Source: Hyaloscypha bicolor E (taxonomy: Eukaryota; Ascomycota; Leotiomycetes; Helotiales; Hyaloscyphaceae). From it: a stretch of DNA of 64,000 nucleotides. The stretch lies in NCBI RefSeq assembly GCF_002865645.1, contig NW_020194585.1, positions 558,001 through 622,000 on the forward strand. Reading direction: 5' to 3'. Each line of letters starts with the position of its first letter. Position 1 is the stretch's first letter. Shown piece by piece: positions 14,187 through 25,040 of this stretch. The notes below the pieces were generated by a model. That model had not been told where the DNA came from. It saw nothing but the letters and a program-made list of their open reading frames with translations, and ran no database searches. The translations under genes were made by a program, and so were the position numbers.

Positions 14187-14507
14187 ATGAAAGGAATACA
14201 TATATAGCAAAAGTTAGACTTGGATAATCATAATTGCAGAGTTTTAGACGGTTCAAGCTAGTTTCCAAACCCAGTCCTGTGCCAGAAAATATTGCCTGAA
14301 GCGAGACGCTCCAGATTTCAGCTTGAACTGCAGCCCTAGACAAGTTTACGTTGGCACCGATTGCAACTGCCTCGAACCTCAAAACAGTTGCAAGTACAGG
14401 CGTTAGCTGGAATGACAAATATTAATGTTGGAGGAAGGTGGGAGTTTGACTGTGCTTGCAGCGTTGGCATGGACTTCTATCTCCAAACTTGCCAGACGTG
14501 GATGATT
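14187..14507. other. Intergenic spacer between convergent genes
   Basis: Lies between the 3' ends of the GMC relic (+) and the 14508-15574 gene (-). No gene or repeat seen. Confidence 0.5.
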
Positions 14508-15574
14508 TCATGTTGGCTCAGGATTTGTGGGCATGAATAGTTCCGGCGGTGTTATTAAATTACGGTGACTAAAATTTGGGTTGCAATTACACTGGAATTT
14601 TGATGTGTGTATGTGCCTTATACCTAGGCACCTCCAGTTCCAAGAGCCACACCAAACGCGTATGCTACACATAGTGCAAGTCAGCATGGCTTTTCTTATT
14701 TGTCGTGCAGAGCCAGGAGATAACGCACCATTCGTCTGGCAAGTAGCATTGCAGGAAGGGAAAAGCTGCCCATTGCGGCCACCATTCTGCGGCAATTTCA
14801 CCACATTCTTGAGCAATGCGTCCAAAGCATCATTGTGAAGGTCCTTGATTCCATCATATATCGTATCCAACGTCGGCTTGCTCGGCCCTTTGTCACTTCG
14901 AGAGATGATATCCAGCGAAGGGCCAACAAGTCCTCCATCTGCTGGCGTCTCATACAACACCGAGTATGGCACTCCCTCGCTGTCATAACCCCATGCAATC
15001 ACTTCCCATGTATTGTTTGCAAATGTCAATGGTGGTGTAGGTATGTATGTATATGAATCCGGGACCGGTGTGCCCTTGATGACAGTCGGAGTATCGATAC
15101 CGTAGTTTTTGAAGACGAAAGACGTTTTGTTCAGCGCGAATTCGGTGGTTAAGTCTTGAAGTGTGCCATCGATGCCGTATGTTCCAGTTGGATAGAGTGT
15201 CCATTGCATATCTTGGAACAGCTGATAGATAAGAGAGTTCGAGTAGCCGAAATACCAGGTCCCGAGGAACTAGAAAGGGGGAGTGGGCTCCCAGGCATGT
15301 TGTGAAGGAAGTTCGAAGGTAGGAGGAAGGCGGAATTCGATGTGGTTAGGAGGGGTCTGGTGCCGTTTCAGGTTGCAGATATTGAGTTCTAGTTTTGTTA
15401 GTACTTTAGTGTCAAGGCACACGGTGACGCAAATGACTCTGTTCAAGACTGATATTTCTGATAGAGAAAGTCAACTTTCATACCTGGCTGGGAACCAGTT
15501 TCCAGATCGGTAAAGAGCGCAGAGGTCGCTGTGGTGAAAGCCCCAACGGCTATGCACCAAGACTTGGGTAGCAT
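14508..15574 (-). pseudogene. Secreted fungal protein of unknown function, with one premature stop
   Basis: Minus-strand start at 15574 gives a signal peptide (MLPKSWCIAVGAFTTATSA) and a short exon ending at a GTATGA donor near 15482. The second coding segment runs from about 15390 to 14508. Its core reads FLGTWYFGYSNSLIYQLFQD, then MQWTLYPTGTYGIDGTLQDL, later WGYDSEGVPYSVLYETPADG and LPQNGGRNGQLFPSCNATC. This matches a conserved group of secreted fungal proteins I have seen without an assigned function (lipocalin-like reading is possible because of the G-T-W start). A TAG at 15270-15272 falls between PTPPF and FLGTW, fitting a C-to-T change. If the acceptor lies exactly at that CTAG, the protein could still be made without the preceding segment. 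The last 50 residues look like read-through past an intron. Confidence 0.55.
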
Positions 15575-15977
15575 GCTGCATTAGCTTTAAGACTCAAAAG
15601 AGCTTTAAAAGATTGGGATAGTCGACCTGATCAGAAACCTATTAGAAATGGGATTCAATGGGAAATTTAAACATCCAGATTCCCGGTCACACGAGTCACG
15701 GCTGGTCAGATCTGTGCCACCAAACAATTTCGATCGAACGTCAGCCATACTTAACAAGTTGACCCGAGATCATGGACCCGATCAGCCACCAGTTTACCCC
15801 TCGTTACGAAGTACGAGGTCCAATAAGAAAGACGTGGAACATCATTTCTTCAGGCATGTCAGCGGCACGGCGCGGTTTTTAATCAGCCCTTCAAGCCCTC
15901 CAAAATCTTACATGAGCACGTAGTGCGCCTAAACTGCTCACATCCTATCAAAACAGCAGGGAAGACCAGACAAGGTA
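15575..15977. other. Intergenic spacer
   Basis: Normal composition, upstream of the minus-strand secreted-protein gene. No gene seen; ends at the TA target of the Fot1-like element. Confidence 0.5.
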
Positions 15978-18515
15978 ATCGTGCGTCGAGACTAGCACTA
16001 AAGCCCCTGCGTCCCTGCGGGTTTAGTGCGTATCAGCGATACGGTCAAAAATCAGCGATACGGTCATTTTTTTTACCATTATATCGATTTTAATTGATTA
16101 AATATCAACACCATGGCCAAATTCGACCCAGAAGAAGAGAAAAGGATGGCCCAGGCCTCCGATTTCTATACCAGGAACCCACACGTCAAAAAATCTACGA
16201 TTGCGCGTCAATTCAGGGTCAAATTACGCCTCTGGAAAGCGCGTTTGGCTGGCCGCGCACCACAAAACACCAAAGGGGGCCTCAACAAGGTCCTTAATCC
16301 TGATTAGGAGGAGGCCCTAAAGCAATTTATCGATTTTATAATCTATTTAGGCCATAGAGCTGATCTCAAGACAGTGCGGGCGGCGGCTAATAAGATCCTT
16401 GGGGACAGCGCTTCCACCTACCAAGTAAACCGCCTATAGGCATAATAATGGTTTAAACGGAATAAATCATGGTTTAAAACCCTTCGCGCAAAGACACTAG
16501 TACAAGAGCGGAAGGCGGCACATCGAAAGGAGGATCTGGAAGAGTATTTTACGGAGTATTATGGGGCGTTAGAGAAGTATAGGATCTGCTTTGAAGATGT
16601 ATGAAATATGGACGAAACGGGCTTTCGTATTGGCGTTTTGAATAGAAAGATTATTATTATACGCCTTAATACGAAAGCTATCTACTTGGCAGATTCCGAT
16701 AATCGAGAATTACTTACTGCGATCGAAACTATATCCGCTAGGGGCAAAGTAATTGCACTATTCCTTATTTTAAAGGGGGAGATCCTAGTAGAGGCACACT
16801 TCGATAATAATCTGGATACCGAATCAGTCTTCGCTACAAGCTTTACTGGGTATATAAATAATGCTCTAAGCCTGAAATATATTAAGCACTTCCATAATCA
16901 GATATATTAACGTATGTAAGGCAAATAGAGGATATTGATTTTTGACGGGTATAGCTCCCACACTTCAGACGAGTTCTTATATTATTACTAGTCCTATAAG
17001 ATCGTCCCCTTTTAACTACTACTATATAGTATATACCTCCTTTAACCGCTCGATATTGGCCTCTTTTAACCTCTCAAATACTGGTATTAAATTAGTATTT
17101 ACGATAAGATTTAGTATAGTAATATCGTTTATACCAAGCTTGATTTTCTAGGGGCATACCAGATAGTTTATAGGAGAATATTCAAGCGCAGGACTATTAT
17201 TAGTGCCTTTACCAAAGCGGGCCTATTAGGACCTAATATAATACGACATATATACGAGAAGCTAGCTTAATTCGAACTAAAAGAAGGTTTATTAATTAGT
17301 TATAGATTTATATAGTAATATAGGCTAATTTTGCAGTGGACAAGCAAATTGAGCCTCTACCCCCGCAAACCCCTCTATCGTCAAAACCCTTCCAAAACCC
17401 CCCTACCTCTGCGAATCATGCGGTATATAATACCTATATATATTAACGTTTAGACGATTATTTTATCCTTGCAAAGGATAACGAGGAATACGCTCTTATA
17501 CCAAGTTTTTGGAGATCTTGGAGGGCATACTAGAAGTCGACTAAGCCCAAGCTAATTAAGGCTGGGCTAATTATGGAAAGAGAGCTTGCAAGGGAGAAGG
17601 CAGCACTCCAGGAATAACGTAATAAGCTAGATAAGGAGGGCAGGAAGCATATATAAAAGTATAGAGTTATATCCAAGGGTTCGGCTATATATTAAATCGC
17701 ATATTACAGAGAGTCTCTCTTTACTCCTAAAGAGATAGATATTAATGCCTATCTAAATCGCCGAATCAGGGAAACTAATACCTATATTACAAAGCATATT
17801 ACTAGTAAGCTTCCATGCAGGAGACGTACTCGGGGGGAAACAACTCCGTACGATTTAGGGGAGCCCTTTGACTATGGGGATAAACCACTATTTGTTAAAT
17901 ATAGTAAAACTAGTCTAAAGGCTCACCACCAAAAATTAATAGCAAAATGGGCGGAATAGAGGCAAATCGATCGCAAGATAGAGCTCTTTTATGCGAATAA
18001 GATAGATTTTAGGCTAGCTTCTCCCGGATACTAGGAGGAATGAGTTAGTGAGTTTGGTAATATGCGGGTGGAAATACTAGCTAGGGAGCTTGGTTTTGTC
18101 AGACCACTACCCCCTCCCCCTTCATTTTATAATAATGGCTTTGGTTATATAGTCAGATTAGAAGCTAGTGGAAAGGAGACTATTATTAAGTACACGATTT
18201 AGGACGTAGTTATTCTGTAATTAATTAATTTCTAAGTTGGTAGCATTTTGGGGGGGGTTACCGGTGAGGTGAAGTATATAATATTTCCACTATTTTTTAC
18301 TATATATATATGTAATATGAAAGTAAGAGAATTTGATTTATTAAATATAGTATGAACTCCATATAAACTGTAAAATATTTTTCTCTGATTTTCACTAAAA
18401 TTAGGAAAATTGGTATTCTGAAAAAATGACCGTATCGCTGATTTTTGACCGTATCGCTGATACGCACTAAACCCGCAGGGACGCAGGGGCTTTAGTGCTA
18501 GTCTCGACGCACGAT
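15978..18515 (+). mobile_element. Fot1/pogo DNA transposon with perfect 95-bp inverted repeats
   Basis: TA (15976-15977 and 18516-18517) flanks inverted repeats of 95 bp, 15978-16072 and 18421-18515, identical in the bases I compared. Each repeat contains a hairpin-forming pair GCACTAAA/TTTAGTGC and two tandem copies of ATCAGCGATACGGTCA. Inside is a pogo-type transposase whose frame is broken by TAA/TAG codons. The termini are unmutated while the interior is A+T-shifted. Confidence 0.9.
16113..18220 (+). pseudogene. Fot1/pogo transposase, RIP-degraded
   Basis: ATG at 16113 starts a frame that can be followed through in-frame stops. The N-terminus (MAKFDPEEEKRMAQASDFY...STIARQF) is the Psq/CENP-B-like helix-turn-helix. 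Then comes the DDE_1 core: NMDETGFRIGVLNRK at about 16607 (first Asp), ILIFDGYSSHTSDEFL at about 16930 (second Asp), and LLQPLDIGLF-like sequence near 17040 with its CAG/CCC codons mutated. LDFLGAY and AGLL follow at about 17140-17230. A C-terminal extension with ETNTYITKHITSKL and RRRTRGETTPYDLGEPFDYG continues to about 18220 in another frame, so indels as well as RIP have occurred. First stop: TAG 16305. Confidence 0.85.
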
Positions 18516-18785
18516 TATGGTGCACCACTTCTTTAATTTCCGGACTCCGAACATCCTGAGAGGACGGCTCGCATAGCGCGCCATCACTCAAAAAGCAAAT
18601 ATTAACTACACTCCCCCGCAGCTCGTGGCGGGCTGAGAAATCCAAAATTTCCTCACCGCTTTTCATTTCGGGTTGGATCTGTGGCTATCGTTGGTTGAAA
18701 CCGGAAGGAAAAGGCGAAAAGCCGGAGACGAACACGAGAAAGGTGCTTGCAGCCGGGTCCAAAAAATTGTACGAAGTAATAACTT

Positions 18786-21229
18786 GGGTACGATTATTAT
18801 GGCAAAGGTTTCGTCAGGCACCTACGGCATTAATCGGAGGAACTCGGTCCGATCAATCTCGCTTACTTGCGTGGCGTACTCTACCAGCCAATCGGGCGAG
18901 TGCACGTGCCCTCGGAGCTTAATTACTCCGTGCTGACGTTGCTTACCGCCACCTAATTTCCCCGATACCGGGGCTAGCCAATCACTTAATTGTGCTACCA
19001 CACGCTTCACTCTAAGGCCTTTACCTTCACCTTTACCAAGCTTCACTATGGACGTCCTCTCTACTTTACCATATAACGTTAGTCACGTGCGATAGCTGCT
19101 TTTTGATTTACCTATACTATTCTCGCTTAGTCTAGCTAATTATAGGCTCTTCTGGCCCCTTATCAATAACGTATACTCGATTCGCGTCTCAAATAATATC
19201 AGATTTCGCCTACGCAATAGTCGCCCTGCTCATAAGCGCCACCAAGTGATTTGCCGATTTAAGCGAGCACGTGTTATACTATTAGCAAGCCAAGGCAAGC
19301 GCGCTAGCTCTTCTAAGCGCATATTAAGTGGCTGTAACGTCGGTTTCGCCCTCTTAGCCTTCTTAGATCACTACGAATACTACCTAATTGGCTAATTAAA
19401 GGACTTAATTTTGGTTACGTGCTCAAAACACTCCCATTCTTTGGACGAAAGTAATGCAAATAAGCGAAATAGCTTCCTCAGGCAGTTGGTTGGCGCGGAA
19501 GTCGCTAATAGCTACCCTCCGGCAGCTATAATTCGCTCGCTTATCGGAGAGGGACGGGCCAATGCGCGCGCACGCCTCGCTTCTGCTAGTGGCGCATACC
19601 TTACTCGGCAAGACGTTATTAATGCCGGTCTCACGTAGCGATTAGCTAATCCGAATCAACTCTGGGCACGCACTGAAATCAAAAATGATATTAGCTTGCA
19701 AGGCATTAAGGCTCTTAGAGTACTAGCTAGTCTAGGCTGGCTAGCGTCGCAAATCAGTGCGACGTTATTGGATCACGTGGACGGGCAGGGCTTAGTTTTT
19801 GCCGACCCGGCTCGCTTACCTATACTAGAAGCGCACGGGCACCTCTCGCTTATCGATAGCACTCACAAAACCAACCAATTAGAATAGAAGCTTTTTACGC
19901 TTATAGTACGCGACAAATACGCATACTAGCACCTAGTCGCCCACGGACTTTTATTGCACGAATTCGGTGAGCTTATTACTGAGTTCTTATTGGCTATTAA
20001 GCAGTAGTATAACTGGCGATTACGCTACATACTAAGCGACGATTCAGGGGCTAAGCAGCGGGCGTTTCGCTTAGCCTTTCCAGGCTTAGTTTGCGGGGAA
20101 ATGGAGGTAAGCGAGCCCGCAATAACTTTAAACCTTATTTCTTATCATACCACTCACAGCGCTTAGATTTCGCGCCTTCTTTGCCGAGTGCACTGCATGC
20201 ATACGCTTAAGCGCAAATTGGGCTCTAGCGCCAATACCAAAGCACGTGGCCACGCAATAGCAGCGCTTTATAATCGCCGTACCGAGGCTGGCGCACGCGA
20301 TTCAGTCGCGAAAGCGATCGAGGCTGCCGCTAGCCCTGAAAAGGCTAAGTATATACGTAATAATTGGCTTAAGACCTTACCGCTTTGGGCTAATTATACA
20401 CGTGAGCACTCAGCCTTACTACTTCAGGTCTTGACGACTAATCCTAATGAGGCATACCACCGCTCGCTAAAGGCCTTAGCGAAGATTACTAAGCTTGTTA
20501 TGCGGCCGCAATACTCGCTTAGCGGAATTATCTCGCTTATTTCTTAGTGCAATGCCTAATACATATCACGTACTCAAAAAGCAGCATATAATTGGTTAAA
20601 AAGAAAGCTTAGCGCTATGCTAGAGCACCCGTAGCTAGATTATTTCCCCTATCAAGTGCAATTACTTCTATTAGAAGAAATAAAGGGGTTAGAAAGGCTA
20701 GCCGAGTCAGGTAATGAGTCGGGCATTACCGAATCGGGCAAGTGCGATTATCGCTTCGCGCAATTATATTAGCTACCTTGCAAGCACGTGATCTATACCT
20801 GGAACCTCGGGGAAATCGACGAGCCGAACTGGTCTGATTTAGCTGAGTAATTCGACGAATCAGGCTTCGAGGTTTATATTAGTAGAGGGCTAGTTAATAT
20901 TAGCGAAGAAGAAAGAGTCTTGTCACGTGACTCGGAAGTAAAGTTGGTTACAAGCGAGGCTCTAGAGTCGGTGCGGACCCGCTTTTTTGAGGTGGTTGAG
21001 CTCTCTGATTCGCTAGATAAGGAGGCACGTGAGCGATTATTACATTATTAGGAAGTAGAACTAGCTGACTATACGAGTGCTTTTATTGGTGGATCACTTA
21101 CAGAGTGGTTGGGGCGGGACGATGAGGTAATTCTATTCTAATTAGGCTTAGTGCGCGGTGCGCGTGCCGCATCGGCTTAATTAACCTCCGTATATGCCTG
21201 ACGAAACCTTTGCCATAATAATCGTACCC
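18786..21229 (+). mobile_element. Mutator-like element (MULE) with 8-bp target duplication
   Basis: Inverted repeats start GGGTACGATTATTATGGC and match for about 37 bp at 18786-18822 and 21193-21229. The direct repeat AATAACTT flanks both ends (18778-18785 and 21230-21237), fitting the 8-10-bp duplications of Mutator-type elements. It encodes one transposase frame of 698 codons. Base composition is close to that of host genes, so RIP was light. Confidence 0.9.
19048..21141 (+). pseudogene. MULE transposase with zinc-finger (SWIM) C-terminus, nonsense-mutated
   Basis: A single frame runs from ATG 19048 to TAA 21139-21141 with no frameshift, but with repeated TAG/TAA codons (for example 19096, 19393, 19636, 19885, 19927) at places where CAG/CAA fits. 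Near the N-terminus a basic region (RHQVICRFKRARVILLA) occupies the FAR1-like DNA-binding position. The central MULE core includes LSLIDSTHKTNQLE (first catalytic Asp, codons about 268-280) and LSDDSGAKQRAFRLAFPG (second). CRVHCMHTLKRKLG follows. The C-terminal SWIM zinc finger is recognisable as CDYRFAQLY-LPCKHVIYTW near 20745-20800. An acidic tail ends the protein. This is one of the best-preserved transposase coding regions in the window. Confidence 0.85.
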
Positions 21230-21237
21230 AATAACTT

Positions 21238-21779
21238 TGATCTCGATGTCTCCTTTGAAGTGGGGTTTCTGACGTGAGAATTACCGGTTTCTGAGGGTCC
21301 TATGGCGTGTCCTTGGCTCCATACTCTCCAGACCCTGGAGGCAATATGTAGGGATTTTGGAAAATAAATATTATTTATGTAAGAAATGGAGTGATTTTAA
21401 GGGCATATGACAAATTAGACTAGCGCCTCCTTGTAGCCAATGGAATCACTAGAAAACGGCACGTGCAAAGAGGATTTCGCACACTCTTCTAAACTTCTCC
21501 TCCTTAATATTATCAATTAAACTATTAACTATTAATAACTACACAGCCATGCTGCCTTTAAGATAATGCGAATGCTTCACACACGGATTGGTCTTCCACT
21601 TTCTTTCTCCCTTTTATACATTAGTACTGCATAACCACTATGGGTTTGAGCATATAATTATACAAATAAGTATTGCCAGACCAATATTATATATGTAAGC
21701 GCTAGACCAGTATTATTTACATAAATAAAATAAATTTCGGCAACCTTACTCCGGAACAACGTGCACTTCGAAGCTCACG
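21238..21779. other. Intergenic region with a short imperfect duplication
   Basis: No gene seen. At about 21673-21723 the motif GCCAGACCAATATTAT...GTAA occurs twice in tandem with changes (second copy GCTAGACCAGTATTAT). A CACGTGC motif lies at about 21461. Confidence 0.45.
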
Positions 21780-22089
21780 GCATAAAGTGACGGGATTACA
21801 GGGTACCACACCTTTATGGGGCTTCTTCCCTGTATTTACAAGGGGTACCTCGCTAAAGATCCATATTAACTACAGTGCCTATTCAGCACTCAAGCGCTAT
21901 CGCCGCCCCTCAGCAGTGCTTTAACCCCTGAAGATCTTCTTTATTCCCTGCGAATGTCTCTTAGCGCCTCTTGAGATCCACTCAGGGCGTCTAGCCCAAA
22001 GTTATGGTCTTACAGCGGGCTCAGCCCCCTAAATTATGCTCTTGGGGATGCCAAGGGTCCAGATGCCCTGTGATCCCGTCACTTTATGC
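21780..22089. repeat. Small inverted-repeat element (MITE-like, about 310 bp)
   Basis: GCATAAAGTGACGGGAT at 21780 is mirrored by ATCCCGTCACTTTATGC ending at 22089; the pairing extends about 25 bp with one mismatch, to CAGGG/CCCTG. The interior has no coding capacity. No clear target duplication, so family is undetermined. Confidence 0.6.
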
Positions 22090-22599
22090 GATGATCTGCG
22101 AGAGGTTTTCAGGCTCTATCGCCAAACTCAAAGCAGTGAAGCACTTCGCTTCATGCGGAGTGTCACTGATTTTGTAGGCACTTTTCACTAATTCGTAGAA
22201 GGGTTCAGCCAAGAAAGGAAACCCAAGTCAAAAAATCCAGTATATCATCATCCTATGTAGTTTAGGGATGGGAGGCTCCAACTCAGTTCATATGAGCATC
22301 AGAACCGCAACTACGAACCAACATCCTGTCGCTGCATGATTCGTCGCTGACAGCCCTTCCATGGCCATTGAGATATTATTATTTATCACAGAAGTCTCCT
22401 TCAAAGGGCTTGTGATTTTAATCATTTAAAAAGAGAATCCAAAAAATAAGGGTGAGATGACAACGCAGAGGCCCATCTGGTCTCTTCCCCCTTTAGAGCG
22501 GAGAGCGAAGCAAATCCCCATCCGTTATTCATCTCCCTCTCCCTTGCAGTCCCCCCATACCCAAAAAAATCTCTGCTGCCGCCCACATAGTGTTAGGTG
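22090..22599. other. Region without a supportable gene
   Basis: Normal composition with fragmentary minus-strand frames (for example a hydrophobic CWFVVAVLMLI stretch near 22290) but no family match. It may be 3' sequence of the decayed transporter or another relic. Confidence 0.35.
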
Positions 22600-24402
22600 G
22601 CCAATTCCTTACAAAGGTTACTCAGGCCAGGTATTTGACAAACACTACCCAGGCTGTAATGACCATAGCACGGACAAGTCCAACACCAGAATATATGTCA
22701 CGGCGCGTTTGATACTCCGTCTTGTCAACGGTTCTGCCGCGGCATCTTCAATGTCTATCTCCCTCCTTTTTCGCTGCTTTTTGGACATAGGCATACCTTT
22801 CCCAGGCTTGCGGTAATCTACGATGATCCACAAGATACCCACGAAATAAAAACGATGGCCATACATATCGACAAATGCACCAAAAATAGGACTGAGAACA
22901 ATGGGTAGAATGTCTTAGAAGCTGTCCTGCCAACTTCATATGAGCATCATATGCAATATACCAGTCTAAAAGCTTTGCCTATTGATATTCCCACGACCTC
23001 GGCAGGTCCCGCATATGAAGGCTCTATTTGAAATAATATGGGACCACCATATAGTTCGCCTTTTTTGTATGATTTTAAAAGCTGGTCGCGATCAACTTCT
23101 GACCAGGGCCCCTAGCTATTACTCCTAGTAGCCTATTAATCTCAGATAAATGCCTAGAAAAGACCACGACAAATTCGACTTATTTCTTAGCATTTAATTG
23201 CTCTATAATATACTATAACCAGACTCTAAGATAAAGTCTTAGAATTAAGTTAAAGCGCAATAATTTTAAGCCCAAGGGAATTTCGTAAGCCTGGAGGCCC
23301 TCAAGGGAAAAAAAGAAGCGAATACGACGGAAGACTGTGTGTTGTGAAGTCTAGCAGCGCAGGCCTCTAAAGCCTCCGGTAAAAACAATTGAATGGTGTA
23401 TGGTTGCGGCAGGACAGGTCCTTAAGCTCTTGAAAGATATTCAGCTACAACTGCTGTAAACCCAAGCATCCGGGAGGGGTCTGCGGAGCTGGTATCGCAT
23501 CCGCCTGCAGCACCGGACTGAAGTAGTCGAATCACTGGTAGCATTGAGTAAGCCCGTGGGAGTTCCAGGAAGGATCCAAGAGCCAATTTCTTTTTGTCTA
23601 TTCCCATAGCCCGAGATTTTGCAAGTGCAAACGCTCTTCCCGATGCAAGACGGTACTCTTTAGGAATGAGCAAGCGTCCAAAGAAAAGGTGGCTGATTGC
23701 AACACAGAAGGAAGTTGCAAAAGGTTGGCAGAAATCTAAAGCTATATCTATACCAACAAGTTGAGTTTTTGAGCGGAACCGCTGTCATACCAGCAACGAG
23801 GCCAACAGTCTTCGAAATTGCGTTCCCGAGATCAAATGAGAAGATCACTCCACCAGCTTCAAACCAGTGATAAAGAACTTCTGTTGTGCCGATTTCAAGA
23901 CCGCGATTCTAAATCCACTCAGTATGTGACCACCGACAACTAGTCTCTAGATATCCAGGTTGGTAGCCGGCGCGCTCAACTCAGACCCAACAAAAATGAC
24001 GGGAGTGGACTTAACAACGATGGCATTAGGACCAAACCAATAGGGTTCACGATGGCATAAGCGGCGCTGATAACTCCAAACTGAGTGCGGCTTCACAAAC
24101 GTGGACAAGAACAAGAGCGGGGTAAGGGAAATTGGGGGTGATTCCGTGCCCTGCGGTGAGAAACGTTCGGTCATTCTTGGTTCTACCAACAAGACGAAGC
24201 TACCAAATCTTCCGTCTGAAATACTATCTATAAGCCGGGTATTGGAAAAATGAAGAATCAGAAGTTGAAAACTTGTTGCGAGGCCCAGGTCCTGTAATGC
24301 AAGTCCTTCGCTGCCAAGCATTTTTATCTGATCAGTTTTATCCCTGCACCGATGTCGGGACAGGGCACAGCTGTGGGTAGCGAGAGGTAATTTATGGGTC
24401 AC
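22600..24402 (-). pseudogene. Major facilitator superfamily transporter (MFSD1-like), decayed
   Basis: Read on the minus strand, membrane segments of an MFS protein appear in order but in shifting frames. FGVISAAYAIVNPIGLVLMP lies near 24080-24020. HWFEAGGVIFSFDLGNA and SKTVGLVAGMTAVPL, at 23870-23765, are the MFSD1-type YHWF/AFGL region. LIPKEYRLASGRAFALAKSR at 23670 is the cytosolic loop. LLQSGAAGGCDTSSADPSRM with LGFTAVVAEYL, near 23520-23430, follows. LPIVLSPIFGAFVDMYGHRF and ILWIIV near 22900-22820 carry the MFS G-x-x-x-D-x-x-G-x-R signature. GVGLVRAMVITAWVVFVKY near 22680-22620 is the last helix. Several frameshifts and stops (TAA at 22916) make it nonfunctional. Damage is not RIP-like. 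Confidence 0.6.
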
Positions 24403-25032
24403 GTAGAGAGTGCATCAAACAATCGATCGAGGGAAATCTGATATGACGTTCACTCCATCTGGCTGGCTCTGGGGGGTAGGAGTTCCACCAATCGGCAAGC
24501 GGAACCTACCGGTTAAGCGAGCAACCCCTTTTCAGTCGTTGTCATGCCCGAGATGCATTCCGGTTTGACGTGATCATATACCGGCTCGCCTCGCCTCCAG
24601 CAGAGTTCCGTCACGAATTGCATCCAGATCCAGGCCCAAGGATTATATCTACAAGTGAGACTAATCGATTAAAAAACATTGGCTCTTGGTTGAAAACTAT
24701 ATTCTTGACTTCAAATCAACAAATATCAGCCAGCTGACAAAACTTGGGTTGCTATGATTTCTTAATTAAACAACACTTTTCGAGTATGAATTCTCATTGA
24801 AACACCTCAAATCCATGCAACGTTGTTTCGTCAAAATTCAGGAGCAAGCTTGCAGAGTATATGGCTGTGTGAGTCACACTGTGTGACTGAATCAGAAGAT
24901 CGATTTCAAACCTCGAGCCAGCCCCTGCTATTATGGATAAGTCGGCCGACAATTTTTGACCTGCTAACCCAGTTCGGTCATTGGACAGCTATGCTCCTTG
25001 CGGCTATATATGTCACTCTTATCTATTGAAAG
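24403..25032. other. Intergenic region upstream of the transporter relic and left of hAT-1
   Basis: Normal composition, no convincing gene; a 68-codon frame at 24823-25029 has no features. It ends at the GCTATTAG target copy (25033-25040). Confidence 0.45.
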
Positions 25033-25040
25033 GCTATTAG

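Noticed and set aside
18232..18666. 144-codon minus-strand frame spanning the right end of the Fot1 element
   Set aside because: It crosses the transposon inverted repeat; only about 50 codons lie in host DNA and they show no family features.
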